Shown one piece after another: positions 1 to 11,212 of a stretch of 64,000 nt of DNA. The stretch's first letter is position 1, and each line of letters opens with the position of its first letter. Location of the stretch: the NCBI RefSeq assembly GCF_000710775.1, contig NZ_JOJP01000001.1, forward strand, positions 3,278,744-3,342,743, in the 5' to 3' direction. A model generated the notes under the pieces. The model made no database searches. It was not told the DNA's origin and saw only the letters and a list, made by a program, of their open reading frames with translations. The translations under genes and the position numbers were made by a program. This stretch comes from Endozoicomonas elysicola. GTDB taxonomy: Bacteria > Pseudomonadota > Gammaproteobacteria > Pseudomonadales > Endozoicomonadaceae.

Positions 1-28
1 GACTCAACAGCCATGATCTTGATATAAA

Positions 29-1078
29 TCATCTGGACATAAATTCCACATCTGTTTTCTGTTCCCTGAGCATCATCCCCTTTACGAGAACTCCAATGGC
101 ATTACCTTCAAAAATAATGCTGTATAAACTACCCACCAGAGGCATGTATACCCCCAGTTCATCGGCCTTTTGCTTCACCTGTTTAAGTGTATTAACCCCT
201 TCAGCAACCTGCCCTAACTTGAGCTCTGCATCTTCTAGCGAATCTCCTTGACCAAGCGCATAGCCCACCCGGAAGTTACGACTTAAATCAGAAGTACAGG
301 TAGCTACCAGATCACCAACACCGGCCAACCCCAGAAAAGTCATGGGGTTAGCCCCAAGCGTTACTGCAAAACGACTCATTTCTGCAAGACTCCGGGTGAT
401 CAACATACTTTTTGTATTTTCACCCATTCCCAGAGCTGCACCCATTCCAGAAACAATCGCATAAATATTCTTTAAAGCACCTGCCAGCTCAACACCATAC
501 ACATCGCTGTTCGAATAGACCCTGAAATAGTCGCAGTGCAATACAGACTGAATGGTCTGGCATAACTCATCATCTTCACTGGCAATCACAGTAGCAGTCA
601 ACGCTTTGGCTACGATTTCACGGGCAAGGTTGGGGCCACTGAGCACACCAATTCGAGCATCATTGACCTCCTCTACCAGAATCTGACTCATCAGATCAAA
701 GGTAACAGGCTCAATACCTTTAGTCGTACTAATCACTATCTTGCCTGAGAGCAATCCACCGGTTTTTTTCACCACTTCTCTGAACGACTTACTGGGAATT
801 GCAATAAAAACGATATCAGCGTCCGAGACCACAGCAGCAAGGTCCGTGTCAGCGGTGACTGATGGATGAATCTGAAACTCCGGAAGGTATCTGGCATTAA
901 CATGATTATTGTTAATGCTGCCAACCTGCTCAGCATCTCTCATCCAGAGTTTTACCCGGTGCCCATTGGCTGCAGAAATATCAGCAAGGGCCGTACCGAA
1001 ACTGCCACCGCCAAGAACGGCGATCGTATATTCACTGGCACCACCATTGTCAGCCGTGCTATCTGGCCTGTCTGTCAT
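29..1078 (-). CDS. gpsA: Glycerol-3-phosphate dehydrogenase [NAD(P)+]
   Basis: Cytosolic enzyme that reduces dihydroxyacetone phosphate to sn-glycerol-3-phosphate, the backbone of phospholipids. The 349-residue product has the N-terminal Rossmann motif [10 protein letters not shown] (about residues 23-32), the lysine-containing [12 protein letters not shown] segment and the C-terminal GVGDLVATC block, all typical of GpsA. An AGGA ribosome site about 9 bases before the ATG supports this start, which leaves about 17 extra residues ahead of the Rossmann fold. It diverges from fabA across about 540 bases, so two lipid-synthesis units sit back to back. Confidence 0.95.
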   Translation of the reverse strand: MTDRPDSTADNGGASEYTIAVLGGGSFGTALADISAANGHRVKLWMRDAEQVGSINNNHVNARYLPEFQIHPSVTADTDLAAVVSDADIVFIAIPSKSFREVVKKTGGLLSGKIVISTTKGIEPVTFDLMSQILVEEVNDARIGVLSGPNLAREIVAKALTATVIASEDDELCQTIQSVLHCDYFRVYSNSDVYGVELAGALKNIYAIVSGMGAALGMGENTKSMLITRSLAEMSRFAVTLGANPMTFLGLAGVGDLVATCTSDLSRNFRVGYALGQGDSLEDAELKLGQVAEGVNTLKQVKQKADELGVYMPLVGSLYSIIFEGNAIGVLVKGMMLREQKTDVEFMSR

Positions 1079-1618
1079 GCTGTTAATCCTAGTTTACAAG
1101 CTCAAAAATAACTGGCACTAAATTGCCATGAGCAGCTTTATAGTAAAAATCTTATTTAATCACACTCGTCGGCCCCGTTGCACAGTTCTGACACACCTGA
1201 AACAAAAAAAGGGATTATCGTCTGCAATTACCCTCACCTAAGGTATCTGCTCATAACTAGCAAACCATTCCCGACTGTATTACCTTTAACTTTTGCGAAC
1301 TATGCCAGTTTTACAACATGCCTAATGGTAATAAAACGCTACGAAAATTATCATTGCCTGCCTTTTCGGCGATGCAGTGTTGTCTTTTTGTTACAAACAG
1401 GCCAAGAGCACTATGACGGACAAAAAGCAATGGTATAGTTCAACTCCGGAACGATAGTAATGCATTTTGCAAGACTGTTAGGATTAAGTGGGGTCATCAG
1501 ACCCTGATGTGAACGCCGCGTATCGGCAGGGATGTCCCGATCAGAGTATCGACTTCCCGGGTGTCATCACTGGCCTGATGCCATGCAGGTGCTGGACCTT
1601 CCAGGAACCAATAAACTA
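1079..1618. other. Divergent intergenic region, gpsA / fabA
   Basis: 540 bases between divergent gpsA and fabA, expected to hold both promoters. Small open frames here have no codon or family support. I looked for a FabR/DesT-like palindrome and found no convincing match. Confidence 0.5.
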
Positions 1619-2143
1619 ATGAAGCAACCATTTAAACAAGACTCCTTCAGCAAAGAAGATTTGTTACTCTGTTCACAGGGCGAACTCTTTGGTGCTGGCA
1701 ATGCGCAGTTACCAGCTCCTAATATGCTGATGCTGGATCGTATTGTTCGTATTTCTGAAGAAGGTGGCGCCTATGGAAAAGGCGAAATCATTGCAGAACT
1801 GGATATAAACCCAGACCTGTGGTTCTTCTCCTGCCACTTTCCAGGCGACCCTGTTATGCCAGGATGTCTCGGGCTTGATGCCATGTGGCAGCTGGTTGGC
1901 TTCTATCTGGGGTGGATGGGCAACCCCGGCCGTGGACGCGCTCTTGGCAGTGGTGATGTAAAATTCACCGGCCAGATTCTGCCCACTAACAAAAAAGTAA
2001 CATACCGTATTGATATTAAACGTATCATCGCACGCAAACTGGTTCTGGGTATTGCTGATGGAACAGTCAGTGTTGATGATCGGGAAATTTACACAGCGGA
2101 AGGGCTGCGAGTCGGTCTTTTCCAGAATACCGATTCTTTCTGA
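1619..2143 (+). CDS. fabA: 3-hydroxydecanoyl-ACP dehydratase/isomerase
   Basis: Dehydrates 3-hydroxydecanoyl-ACP and isomerises the trans-2 product to cis-3, the branch point of anaerobic unsaturated fatty acid synthesis. The 174-residue product matches the family length. The active-site region [20 protein letters not shown] gives His73 and Asp87 as the catalytic pair. An open frame extends 29 codons upstream, but family alignment and an AGGA at 1603-1606 favour the ATG at 1619. It lies 96 bases before fabB, its pathway partner, probably in one operon. Confidence 0.95.
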   Translation: MKQPFKQDSFSKEDLLLCSQGELFGAGNAQLPAPNMLMLDRIVRISEEGGAYGKGEIIAELDINPDLWFFSCHFPGDPVMPGCLGLDAMWQLVGFYLGWMGNPGRGRALGSGDVKFTGQILPTNKKVTYRIDIKRIIARKLVLGIADGTVSVDDREIYTAEGLRVGLFQNTDSF

Positions 2144-2239
2144 CTCTCTTTTCCCTTGCTCTTACATTGTAAAAGAGAGCGAGATTGAGAGTCTGACTCT
2201 GATTTTTCTGACTTAAACGGGCTATTCAGGTTGACATCA

Positions 2240-3457
2240 ATGAAACGTGTTGTAGTTACAGGGATTGGCATCACATCCTGTCTGGGCATTACCCAGGACG
2301 AGGTAGCTGAGAGCCTTAGACATGGGCGCTCCGGCATTCGCTTTAATGAAAGCTATAAGGAGCATGGTTTCCGCAGCCAGGTATCCGGCACAGTAGACAT
2401 CGATTTCGAGCAGTTTATTGACCGCAAAACCCTGCGATTCATGGGTAACGCTGCAGCCTATGCCTATATTTCCATGAAACAGGCAATCGAAGATGCTGGT
2501 CTTACTGAAGATCAGGTATCCAACCCCCGCACAGGGCTGATCGCTGCATCCGGGGGGGCTTCATCAGAAAACATTGTTGATTCTGCAGACATCATGAGAG
2601 AAAAAGGTGTCAAACGAGTCGGACCCTATCGCGTCACCCGCACCATGGGTAGTACGGTTTCTGCCTGCCTTGCAACCCCCTTTAAAATCAAGGGTGTTAA
2701 CTATTCCATCACTTCTGCCTGTGCAACCAGTGCACACTGTATTGGCAATGCTATCGAGCAAATTCAGCTGGGTAAGCAGGACATCGTATTTGCTGGCGGT
2801 GGTGAAGAAGAACATTGGACACAAACTGGCCTGTTTGATGCCATGGGCGCTTTGAGCACCAAATACAACGAAACACCTCAACAGGCTTCACGTGCCTATG
2901 ATGCTGACCGTGATGGTTTCGTCATCGCTGGCGGTGGCGGTATGATCGTTGTCGAAGAGCTGGAGCATGCCAAAGCCCGTGGCGCTAAAATTTATGCTGA
3001 AATTACCGGCTATGGTGCAACTTCGGATGGCTACGACATGGTTGCCCCATCCGGTGAAGGTGCCGCACGCTGCATGCGCATGGCAATGGAGGCCCTTAAA
3101 GAACCCATTGATTACATCAACACTCATGGCACCAGCACCCCGGTGGGTGATGTTGCAGAGCTGAAAGCACTTATTGAAGTATTTGGTGATCAAATGCCTC
3201 TGATCAGCTCTACCAAATCACTCTCTGGCCACTCTCTTGGCGCAGCAGGCGTTCAGGAAGCCATTTATTGTCTACTGATGATGAAGCATAACTTCATCAC
3301 TGCCTCTGCAAACGTGCAGAAGTTGGATGAAGCGGCAACAAATCTGCCAATCCTGGTCGGCGAAGCTCGTGAACAAACCCTGAACCGGGTAATGTCCAAC
3401 AGCTTTGGTTTTGGTGGCACGAATGCCTGTCTGGTATTTGAGCGTTACCAGCAATAA
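2240..3457 (+). CDS. fabB: 3-oxoacyl-ACP synthase I
   Basis: Beta-ketoacyl-ACP synthase that elongates the cis-3-decenoyl-ACP made by FabA. The 405-residue protein carries the thiolase-fold triad: Cys161 in [10 protein letters not shown], His296 in [11 protein letters not shown] and His331 in [11 protein letters not shown]. An upstream TTG at 2231 is open, but the ATG at 2240 fits the family N-terminus (MKR...) and has an AGG at 2228-2230. Transcription ends at a strong hairpin shortly after the stop. Confidence 0.96.
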   Translation: MKRVVVTGIGITSCLGITQDEVAESLRHGRSGIRFNESYKEHGFRSQVSGTVDIDFEQFIDRKTLRFMGNAAAYAYISMKQAIEDAGLTEDQVSNPRTGLIAASGGASSENIVDSADIMREKGVKRVGPYRVTRTMGSTVSACLATPFKIKGVNYSITSACATSAHCIGNAIEQIQLGKQDIVFAGGGEEEHWTQTGLFDAMGALSTKYNETPQQASRAYDADRDGFVIAGGGGMIVVEELEHAKARGAKIYAEITGYGATSDGYDMVAPSGEGAARCMRMAMEALKEPIDYINTHGTSTPVGDVAELKALIEVFGDQMPLISSTKSLSGHSLGAAGVQEAIYCLLMMKHNFITASANVQKLDEAATNLPILVGEAREQTLNRVMSNSFGFGGTNACLVFERYQQ

Positions 3458-3473
3458 TTGGGTATTTAGCAAT

Positions 3474-3506
3474 AAAAAGCCGGCACTCATGTCGGCTTTT
3501 TATTAT
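3474..3506 (+). terminator. Rho-independent terminator after fabB
   Basis: Perfect 9-bp arms AAAAAGCCG / CGGCTTTTT at 3474-3482 and 3493-3501, with further pairing in the loop, followed by TATTATT. It begins 16 bases after the fabB stop. Confidence 0.85.
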
Positions 3507-3525
3507 TACCTTCAATATATGAGAG

Positions 3526-4080
3526 TCACGTTGCCGTAATAGCTCTAAGATACCCAAGGGCATTTCTGGTAAGAACGAATTGATGTACTTCCGCCCTGGT
3601 GGGCCTATCCTCTGGTCGTTTCCATTGAGTCAATATACCTTCAAGAGTAACTCTCTCTGGGTGAAGCTTAAACATCTTTCTGACATACATAATGCCAGTG
3701 ATTAAGTCCCTACAGAGCTTATCTTTTGCGTCCTTTGAATAGCCAATTGCTTCTGGGGACACTTTCTCTAAATGCTGATGGTGATCATCAGCCCTTCTAA
3801 GCATCATTAAAACCCTTAAAAGGAAATCATGAACTTTATTATCAAGCAATAGCTTATCTGGAAAATGGCAACCATCCTTAAGATAGCTTTTATCTCTCAG
3901 AGAAAAATATAGTTTCTACATAGAATGCAAATTCAACAACGCCTCACCATAGAGTGTAACAACTAGCAGCTTAGTCGTTTCAGAATCTCGACGATAATCT
4001 ATTTTTTCAACAGTCTTCACACTTGGGTTTCCTTTCTGAACAGCGTCAAGAAAATCAAGCAAATAAACATGCATCGACAT
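3526..4080 (-). pseudogene. Decayed gene of unknown function (downstream member of pair)
   Basis: Reading from the ATG at 4080, a frame runs to 3526 and would encode about 184 residues, but it is cut by an in-frame TAG at 3916-3918. The part after the stop is a clean 107-codon frame and the part before it reads coherently in the same frame (MSMHVYLLDFLDAV...). No family recognised. The ATG follows directly on the stop codon of the upstream decayed gene (TAGATG), so the two were probably translated together. An intact small gene starting at 3849 cannot be excluded. Confidence 0.5.
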
Positions 4081-5007
4081 CTACAGCCCTGCCTCCATAC
4101 AGCCAATTTTAATCAAAAAAGCATCAGGTATTTTTACGTTACAAGAACCGGACCTTTTCAAGTCTGAACACCAAGATCAACACCATATTGTTTATTTATA
4201 TCTGCGAGAAACTGGTCAAAATGAGACAATAGTAAAGCAATTGATACGTCTTCCTAATAGACAATCTGCAATGGAAAGTCACCAAGAAATATACCGGCAA
4301 CACTATGCGCAGAACCTCCGTAAAGAGCAAGATCATCACTACAAGACATATTTGCTGCTTCTATAGAGCGATACCTAGCCTGCTTTAAAATTTTTCAAAC
4401 CGACATACAGGGGCTGCAGCATTTACTTTCCATAAATTCACGACTGGCTTTGTATTTTCTGGTATATTAACGACAACGACAGGAATTTCAGCACCGGTAG
4501 CACCAGCTTGGATAAATCTCACAGCCCCAGTATTAACAACAGCATCAGCTATATGGCTTTCCTTAACAACCTCAACAGCAACAGCATCTTCAACGCGCTG
4601 CTCTGCCACATGCGATTGAGTCTCAGCAGGAGCTTCGCTGTATTTCTAACCCCTAGCCGGTAGAGATCCCACATAAAGCGACCTTCATTCAATTTTGAAT
4701 AACGAGAGTACTCATCAATAACTTGATCAGCTGTAGGAGGGCTGTGTGAAGAACCGTAATGCTTTTTATTCCAATAGCATTCTTCAAGCTGTTTACCAAT
4801 ATGTTTTGAATAAAAACCTGATGCATTACTGTGATCAGGGACTGTTTTCCTTGTCACAACACTTGAATGAACGCTTTTTGCAAAGTGAGGTTTACCCTTC
4901 AACCCTTGAGTCAATCGACTATCACACTTCTGTCTATCAGTTTCATTCAATTTATTAGATACAGAGGCATTACCTCTAACAGCACTTGCATCCATAAAAC
5001 AATCCAA
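4081..5007 (-). pseudogene. Decayed gene of unknown function (upstream member of pair)
   Basis: From the ATG at 5007 a frame runs to about 4640. Coherent coding then continues in a second frame (an Ala/Val-rich segment reading EAPAETQSHVAEQ...) to a TAA at 4385. It resumes in a third frame (ILKQARYRSIEAANMSCSDD...) with an in-frame TAG around 4260 and a last shift near 4160 before the TAG at 4081-4083. At least three frameshifts and one stop mark it as dead. The reconstructed protein would be about 300 residues. I do not recognise its family. Confidence 0.5.
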
Positions 5008-5434
5008 AATATATCGAACAGGAAGAATTATTTTTTATTTAATAACAACAATCAAAAAAGCATAGCCCTAAAGATTCATATATTACAAAGGGAATAACAT
5101 TGAGAAAAAAACCTTTATACAAATTATAATCTATACCTACCCACTAACACCCTACGATTTTCAGGTTTAGATAAAGCAGAACCAAAAATAATTCATCTGT
5201 CTACACCAATACCCACTTCTGAATAAATCGTGACTCCCCCCTCCTGCAAGTAAATTTCCGAAGCAACAGACACTCAAATATAGGTTTTAACCGAAACCAG
5301 CAGTGCAATAGAAAAAAAACCGTCTAATATACCATAAATCAAAAAATAATCATTGTGATCTGAATCAAAACACGAAAAGCACAAAATCTGTACAGTCCGC
5401 GACAACTGATTAATTAATGACCGGATAACACCAC
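5008..5434. other. AT-rich intergenic region upstream of sdaC
   Basis: About 430 AT-rich bases between the dead gene pair and sdaC. It should contain the sdaC promoter. A CRP-like half-palindrome is annotated separately; nothing else is recognisable. Confidence 0.4.
5354..5369 (+). promoter_or_regulatory. Possible CRP-binding site upstream of sdaC
   Basis: TGTGATCTGAATCAAA matches the CRP consensus TGTGA-N6-TCACA at nine of ten defined positions and ends 65 bases before the sdaC start. E. coli sdaC is CRP-activated, which makes the site plausible. It is a single visual match only. Confidence 0.35.
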
Positions 5435-6706
5435 ATGTCACAAACCTTTACTCAATCCATTGCTGTAAATGAAGCCTCGACGGGCGGTTGGGAGAAACGT
5501 GATACTGAATGGATGCTGACACTGTTTGGCACAGCAATTGGTGCCGGCGTTTTATTTCTACCAATTAATGCGGGCCTTGGGGGTATCTGGCCTCTGATTC
5601 TGATGACCGTACTGATCGGCCCAATGACATTCCTGGCTCACCGCGGCCTGAATCGTCTTTGCCTGTCTTCCAAAAACCCCGGAGCCAATATTACCGAAAC
5701 TGTTACCGAACACTTTGGCCAAAAAGCGGGCAGCCTGATCACTCTTGGCTACTTTGCTTCCATCTACCCGATTCTTCTGATCTATGGCATCGGTATTACC
5801 AACACTGTCAGCTCTTTGATGGTGAATCAGTTAGGCATGGAAGATCCAAACCGGGCCATCTTGAGCTTTGTTCTGGTTGCCGCCATGGTCAGTGTTATGG
5901 TCGCTGGTCAGAAGACGGTTTTGAAAGTCACCAATGCCATTGTTTACCCTCTGATCGCCGTACTTTTTGGAACCTCTTTGTACCTGATCCCACAGTGGAA
6001 TACAGCGCAGTTTGAAGCCTCTATTTCTGCCGGCGATTTCCTGAAAACCGTTTTCCTGACCATTCCAGTTCTGGTCTTCGCTTTCAATCACTCTCCAGCG
6101 GTCTCTTCTTTTGCTTCTACGTATCGCAAAGAGCTGGGTAATGACGCAGAACATCAGACCAGTAAAACCTTGAAGCGGACCACCATGATGCTGGTTGGTT
6201 TCACCATGTTCTTTGTTTACAGCTGTGTTCTGACCCTGTCTCCAGCAGAGCTTCTGCAAGCAAAGGCTGCCAACCTGCCGATTCTGTCCATTTTTGCCGA
6301 GCGCACTGACAACCAGATTTTTGCCTGGCTGGCCCAGGTGGTAGCGATTGTTGCCATCTCTTCATCCTTCTTTGGTCACTACATGGGAACCCGCGAAGGC
6401 TTGCAGGGCATGATCGTTAACCGCGCAAAAGCCAAAGGAAAACAGGTTAACCTGAAAGCCATTGATAAAGGCATTATTGTCTTCATCACACTGTCTGTAT
6501 GGGCTGTAGCTTATGCCAACGTCAGTGTAATGGGCATGATCGAGTCTCTGGTTGCACCAATCCTGGCCATGATCCTCTTCATTCTACCGGTTTACGCAAC
6601 TCATAAAGTTCCTTCAATGGCACAATACCGTTCTAAGGCCAACATCTTTACGGTGGTGATGGGACTGATTGCCATTACCGGCTTTATTACCTCCCAACTG
6701 ATCTGA
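5435..6706 (+). CDS. sdaC: Serine/threonine:H+ symporter, HAAAP family
   Basis: Inner-membrane importer of L-serine. The 423-residue protein is close to E. coli SdaC (429). It shows about eleven hydrophobic spans and the family N-terminal signature TLFGTAIGAGVLFLPI, with a conserved segment around FAFNHSPAVSSFA near residue 220. The neighbouring sdaA deaminates the imported serine, so the pair forms a serine-use cassette. A possible CRP site lies upstream. Confidence 0.9.
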   Translation: MSQTFTQSIAVNEASTGGWEKRDTEWMLTLFGTAIGAGVLFLPINAGLGGIWPLILMTVLIGPMTFLAHRGLNRLCLSSKNPGANITETVTEHFGQKAGSLITLGYFASIYPILLIYGIGITNTVSSLMVNQLGMEDPNRAILSFVLVAAMVSVMVAGQKTVLKVTNAIVYPLIAVLFGTSLYLIPQWNTAQFEASISAGDFLKTVFLTIPVLVFAFNHSPAVSSFASTYRKELGNDAEHQTSKTLKRTTMMLVGFTMFFVYSCVLTLSPAELLQAKAANLPILSIFAERTDNQIFAWLAQVVAIVAISSSFFGHYMGTREGLQGMIVNRAKAKGKQVNLKAIDKGIIVFITLSVWAVAYANVSVMGMIESLVAPILAMILFILPVYATHKVPSMAQYRSKANIFTVVMGLIAITGFITSQLI

Positions 6707-6761
6707 TTACCGATCAGTGATACAGCAGTCCGGGACAGTTCGCACAGAACATACGGAAAAC

Positions 6762-6784
6762 CGGGAGTGCTTATGGCACTCCCG
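6762..6784 (+). terminator. Hairpin between sdaC and sdaA
   Basis: Perfect 9-bp stem CGGGAGTGC / GCACTCCCG with a 5-base loop, 55 bases after the sdaC stop. There is no T-run after it, so it may stabilise the sdaC transcript or attenuate rather than terminate. Confidence 0.4.
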
Positions 6785-6938
6785 TAATATCTGTCCAGGG
6801 CAAATAACGGCACAATAGAACAAGAACTTTTCATACAAAGAATGCCTCTAACAGCCATGAGCAATAAATGCCAAAGCACTGAGAGAGCATTCCTGAACTC
6901 TTTCTCTGTTCAAACTATCAATAGAGCCCGCAATTACT

Positions 6939-8345
6939 ATGCTCAGTATTTTTGATATTTTCAAAACGGGCATTGGCCCATCCAGCTCACACACTGTTGG
7001 CCCAATGTGGGCAGGACACCGTTTTTTAAATGAGCTTGAAGAAAAAGGCATTCTGTCCAGCATCACTTCAATTCGTGCCGGACTTTATGGATCTCTAGCT
7101 CTGACAGGCGTTGGTCACGGAACCGATAAAGCAACACTTTTAGGGCTGGCAGGCTATCGCCCGGACACCATAGACCCTGATGAAGCGGACAAGATCTTTG
7201 AAAATATCAAAATCAATAAAACCATCAAGCTGGCTGGCAACCATCCCATTGAGTTTGACTACGATACACACTTGATTTTCCATAATGGGGAAACGCTACC
7301 AGAGCACCCTAACGGCATGCGAATCTTCGCATCAGACAAGAACGGCGTTGTTGTTTACTACAAATCGTATCTTTCCATTGGCGGCGGTTTTGTAGTCAGT
7401 TCCGATGAGTTCAATCAGCCTGAAGCAGCCAATAGCTCAGAAGATAACTGCCCAATCCCCTACCCATTCAGAACAGCAGCTGAGCTTCTCGATCTTTGCC
7501 ATGAGCATAACCTAACCATTGCTCAACTTAATATTGAGAATGAGATTGCCCGCCATAATGGTGATATCGAACTGGTGAATACTAAAATCGATGGCATCTG
7601 GGAAGTCATGCACGCCTGTATAGAGCGCGGCCTCCGTATGGAAGGAACGCTTCCTGTCAGTGGCCTTAAGCGTCGCTCAGCAGACATGCATAAAAAACTA
7701 ACCAGCAACCCGGAGGCCATGTTGATGGATCACTTTGCCATCATGGACTGGGTTACCCTGTTTGCCATGGCCGTGAATGAAGAAAATGCCTGTGGTGGTC
7801 GTGTGGTGACAGCGCCTACCAACGGTGCTGCAGGTGTGATTCCGGCAACGCTGGCTTATTACACCCGGTTTATTTCCAGAAATAACCAGCAGGGTATTCG
7901 TGACTTTATTGCCACTGCCGCAGCTATTGGCTCGCTGATTAAAATGAATGCCTCCATTTCCGGTGCTGAAGCCGGATGCCAGGCTGAAGTGGGCTCCGCC
8001 TGTTCAATGGCAGCGGCAGCTCTGGCCGCTGTTCAGGGGGCAACCATGGAACAGGTTGAAAATGCTGCAGAGATCGGCATGGAGCACCATCTAGGCATGA
8101 CCTGTGACCCCATTGCCGGGCTGGTGCAAATTCCGTGCATTGAGCGCAACGGCATGGCTGCCATCAAGGCGATCACGGCATCCCGCCTGGCCATGCGTGG
8201 CGATGGTGATCACGCAGTTTCCCTGGATAGCTGCATTGAAACCATGTACCGCACAGGACTGGACCTTCAGGCTAAATACAGAGAAACATCTCTGGGCGGT
8301 TTAGCTGTCTATGCAAAAGCACAGCCCATTAAATTAGTTTCTTAA
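6939..8345 (+). CDS. sdaA: L-serine ammonia-lyase, iron-sulfur type
   Basis: Deaminates L-serine to pyruvate and ammonia using a [4Fe-4S] cluster. The 468-residue protein joins the beta domain ([13 protein letters not shown] near residue 11) to the alpha domain ([16 protein letters not shown] near 288, [18 protein letters not shown] near 335). Cys347, Cys389 and Cys400 are the likely cluster ligands by family position. It lies 232 bases after sdaC on the same strand. No strong ribosome site is visible before the ATG, but the family N-terminus begins exactly here. Confidence 0.94.
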   Translation: MLSIFDIFKTGIGPSSSHTVGPMWAGHRFLNELEEKGILSSITSIRAGLYGSLALTGVGHGTDKATLLGLAGYRPDTIDPDEADKIFENIKINKTIKLAGNHPIEFDYDTHLIFHNGETLPEHPNGMRIFASDKNGVVVYYKSYLSIGGGFVVSSDEFNQPEAANSSEDNCPIPYPFRTAAELLDLCHEHNLTIAQLNIENEIARHNGDIELVNTKIDGIWEVMHACIERGLRMEGTLPVSGLKRRSADMHKKLTSNPEAMLMDHFAIMDWVTLFAMAVNEENACGGRVVTAPTNGAAGVIPATLAYYTRFISRNNQQGIRDFIATAAAIGSLIKMNASISGAEAGCQAEVGSACSMAAAALAAVQGATMEQVENAAEIGMEHHLGMTCDPIAGLVQIPCIERNGMAAIKAITASRLAMRGDGDHAVSLDSCIETMYRTGLDLQAKYRETSLGGLAVYAKAQPIKLVS

Positions 8346-8723
8346 ATTACAGACTGTTACCCGTCAGGTGCTATTTCGTGCAGATTCTTATTTAGCACCA
8401 GGGATTTGACGGGTAACTACTGCCATCCTATGAAACTTAATATTAAACAATACTTTATATTTCTCCTAACACCTTCTGGGGGGACAGAGGTTGATTATTA
8501 TTAAAATAACCCTACACCATCTGTAATCAAAAAACTCATCATAATCATATGATTTTATTTAGAAATATACTCATCAACACCCCACTCAACAGCAACAATA
8601 CAGTCAATAATGAAACAAGCTGTTAGCCCCGCTGACCTCAGCGTTATTGAACGATTTCGATGCAAACACTATAAAATGACTTCAACGAAAGCATTACAAC
8701 CCAACAATTAAAAGGAGTTAATC
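8346..8723. other. Intergenic region sdaA / small orphan gene
   Basis: About 380 bases. The first part holds the stem-loop annotated at 8356-8417. The rest is AT-rich and presumably carries the promoter of the next small gene. No open frame here has support. Confidence 0.4.
8356..8417 (+). other. Long stem-loop downstream of sdaA
   Basis: Outer arms GTTACCCGTCA and TGACGGGTAAC pair perfectly (11 bp), and inner GGTGCTA / TAGCACC adds 7 bp after an asymmetric bulge. It starts 10 bases after the sdaA stop. Without a T-run it is not a classical terminator; it may protect the 3' end. Confidence 0.55.
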
Positions 8724-9167
8724 ATGGGACTTCGAGTTAGTGAATTAGTAAAAAATGGCCAATTTAATCCGCAGAATGATCAGACCAAAGCAGTACCTTC
8801 GAGCAGAGAAAGGTCGTCTGGAGGAAACGGTATTAAAAAACTTCTTGGGAAAAACCGTGAGTTCATCCCTTTTAACGACACTGCAAAAACTTCTTCCGGG
8901 AGAGTGGTGAGTTCTGACTATGCAAAAATACGCCTTATTACAACAAATGAATTCATAAAAAAACCTGAGCCTGCAATAGATCGAGTATTTGAGCAGGTAA
9001 CAGTAATTAGGGAGACGGTAACTCCTAAACTAGCTGAATCAGGGGAAACCATTACGACAAGCAGCACACAGCAGGCTACTGAACTTACAGAAAACAAGCT
9101 CCTTTCAGAGAAACCAGTAAGAAATCACAATCTGCTATTAACCGTTTATGGATATCCAAAAAAATAG
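8724..9167 (+). CDS. Hypothetical small protein
   Basis: 147-residue product with no recognised family, signal peptide or membrane span. It is rich in Ser, Thr, Lys and Glu and looks partly disordered. The start is well supported by AAAGGAG seven bases before the ATG, and a good terminator follows. Its AT-rich composition differs from sdaA and htpG on either side, which suggests a lineage-specific or acquired gene. Confidence 0.65.
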   Translation: MGLRVSELVKNGQFNPQNDQTKAVPSSRERSSGGNGIKKLLGKNREFIPFNDTAKTSSGRVVSSDYAKIRLITTNEFIKKPEPAIDRVFEQVTVIRETVTPKLAESGETITTSSTQQATELTENKLLSEKPVRNHNLLLTVYGYPKK

Positions 9168-9205
9168 AGTTAAATCAATTTAAAATAAAAAATAACTCAA
9201 TAACA

Positions 9206-9245
9206 AGCAAAGGCAATACAGTATGTATCGCCTTTGCTTTTTCTT
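9206..9245 (+). terminator. Rho-independent terminator after the small orphan gene
   Basis: Stem AGCAAAGGC / GCCTTTGCT (9206-9214, 9230-9238) with inner ATAC/GTAT pairing, followed by TTTTCTT. It lies between convergent genes and could also slow transcription leaving htpG. Confidence 0.8.
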
Positions 9246-9246
9246 A

Positions 9247-11160
9247 TTAAACCACCATTTCCAGTAGCAACTTGTTCAATCGTTGAACATAAGAGGCTGG
9301 ATCATCCAGCTGACCACCCGCAGCCAGGCTGGCCTGATCAAACACCACTCGAGTCAGATCGGCAAAGCGATCTTCATCCGCTTCTTTATCCAGTCGACCA
9401 ATCAGTGGGTGCTCAGGGTTAATCTCAAAGACAGGTTTCGACTCCGGCATACTCTGGCCTGCGGCTTCCATAATACGGCGCATCTGCATGCCCATATCAT
9501 TCTGCCCTACCACCAGACAGGCAGGAGAATCGGTCAGGCGATGAGTAACCCGCACCTCCTCAACATCAGCACCCAGAACATCTTTGATCCGCTTAACCAG
9601 ATCTTCATTTTCTTTGGCTGCTTCTTCCTGCGCTTTCTTCTCATCTTCAGAGTCCAGCTTGCCGAGATCCAGGTCACCACGACCAATGTCTACAAATGAG
9701 TTGCCGTCAAACTCGAACAGGTGCGACATCAACCACTCATCAACTCGGTCAGAAAGCAGCAGAACTTCCAGTCCCTTCTTACGGAATACTTCCAGATGCG
9801 GGCTGTTGGCTGCCGCTTTAGGAGTCTCTGCCGTAATGTAGTAGATCTTGTCCTGATCTTCCTTCATACGTGAAACGTAACCTTCCAGCGACTGATCCTG
9901 ATCAGTTCCAGTGCTTTCGGTTGATGAGAAGCGCAACAGTTTAGCAATACGCTCTCGATTGGCATAATCTTCTGCAGGACCTTCTTTGAGAACCTGACCA
10001 AACTCTTTCCAGAAGCTGGCATACGCTTCAGGCTCTTTCTTGGCCAGCTTTTCCAGCATATCCAGTACACGTTTGGTCAGCGCTGTCTTCATGCTGTCAA
10101 CTGCTGGATCTTTCTGCAAGATTTCCCGGGAAACGTTCAGAGAGAGATCATTAGAATCCACCACACCCTTGATAAAGCGCAGATACATAGGCAGGAACTC
10201 ATCCGCCTGATCCATGATAAACACCCGCTGAACGTAGAGCTTCAGCCCTTTCTGCATATCACGGTTATACAGATCAAATGGCGCTTTGCCTGGAATATAG
10301 AGCAGACTGTTGTATTCCAGTTTGCCTTCTACCCGATTATGGCTCCACTTCAGTGGATCGGTATGGTCATGACTGATGTGCTTGTAAAACTCTTTATACT
10401 CATCATCCGTGATCTCACTTCGGGAACGAGTCCACAAAGCCTTAGCGGTATTCACGGTTTCCCATTCAGGCGTTGCATCCTTAACGTCTTTTTCCTCATC
10501 ATCGCCTGCAGGCATCTCTTCCTTGCGCATCAGGATAGGCATGGAAATATGATCAGAATATTTGCGAATAATATTACGCAGACGCCAGCCATCGGCGAAC
10601 TCTTCAGCTTCCGGCTTTAAATGCAGGATAATGGTGGTACCGCGTTTTTCCTTGTCAATAGGCTCAACAGTGAACTCACCAGAGCCATCAGACACCCAGC
10701 AAACGCCTTCTTCTGAACCGGCCTTACGGGTCTCTACAGTAACCTTATCAGCAACAATAAAAGCTGAGTAAAAACCAACACCAAACTGACCAATTAACTG
10801 GGAGTCTTTCTTCTGATCGCCTGTCAGCGTACTCAGAAAGTCCGCAGTCCCTGATTTGGCAATGGTACCGAGGTGTGCGATCACATCTTCACGGTTCATA
10901 CCAATGCCGTTATCAGCAATAGTGACGGTCTTGGCGTCTTTATCGAAATCCACCCGAATCTCAAGATTTGGATCACTGTTCAGCAGCGCACTATTATGGA
11001 GAGCCTCATAACGCAGTTTATCCGCCGCATCGGACGCGTTGGAAATCAACTCCCGCAAAAAAATCTCACGATTGGAATACAAAGAGTGGATCATGAGGTG
11101 TAAAAGCTGCTTCACCTCAGTTTGAAAACCCAGAGTCTCTTTTTTCGCTTCGACCGTCAT
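9247..11160 (-). CDS. htpG: Molecular chaperone HtpG (Hsp90)
   Basis: Cytosolic ATP-dependent Hsp90 chaperone of 637 residues (E. coli 624). The N-terminal GHKL ATPase block is clear: [16 protein letters not shown] near 38, ADNGIGM near 88, [11 protein letters not shown] near 130. The middle and dimerisation domains follow, ending without an MEEVD tail as usual in bacteria. A GAGG site lies six bases before the ATG. A sigma-32 type promoter lies 53-78 bases upstream, matching its heat-shock role. Confidence 0.97.
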   Translation of the reverse strand: MTVEAKKETLGFQTEVKQLLHLMIHSLYSNREIFLRELISNASDAADKLRYEALHNSALLNSDPNLEIRVDFDKDAKTVTIADNGIGMNREDVIAHLGTIAKSGTADFLSTLTGDQKKDSQLIGQFGVGFYSAFIVADKVTVETRKAGSEEGVCWVSDGSGEFTVEPIDKEKRGTTIILHLKPEAEEFADGWRLRNIIRKYSDHISMPILMRKEEMPAGDDEEKDVKDATPEWETVNTAKALWTRSRSEITDDEYKEFYKHISHDHTDPLKWSHNRVEGKLEYNSLLYIPGKAPFDLYNRDMQKGLKLYVQRVFIMDQADEFLPMYLRFIKGVVDSNDLSLNVSREILQKDPAVDSMKTALTKRVLDMLEKLAKKEPEAYASFWKEFGQVLKEGPAEDYANRERIAKLLRFSSTESTGTDQDQSLEGYVSRMKEDQDKIYYITAETPKAAANSPHLEVFRKKGLEVLLLSDRVDEWLMSHLFEFDGNSFVDIGRGDLDLGKLDSEDEKKAQEEAAKENEDLVKRIKDVLGADVEEVRVTHRLTDSPACLVVGQNDMGMQMRRIMEAAGQSMPESKPVFEINPEHPLIGRLDKEADEDRFADLTRVVFDQASLAAGGQLDDPASYVQRLNKLLLEMVV

Positions 11161-11212
11161 TTGAACCTCAATCTCGGTTAATCATCACATTGAGTATTTT
11201 GATGATAAGGAG

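Noticed and set aside
1178-1438. 86-codon plus-strand frame between gpsA and fabA
   Set aside because: No ribosome site, atypical composition and no recognisable domain; it lies in a region expected to hold promoters.
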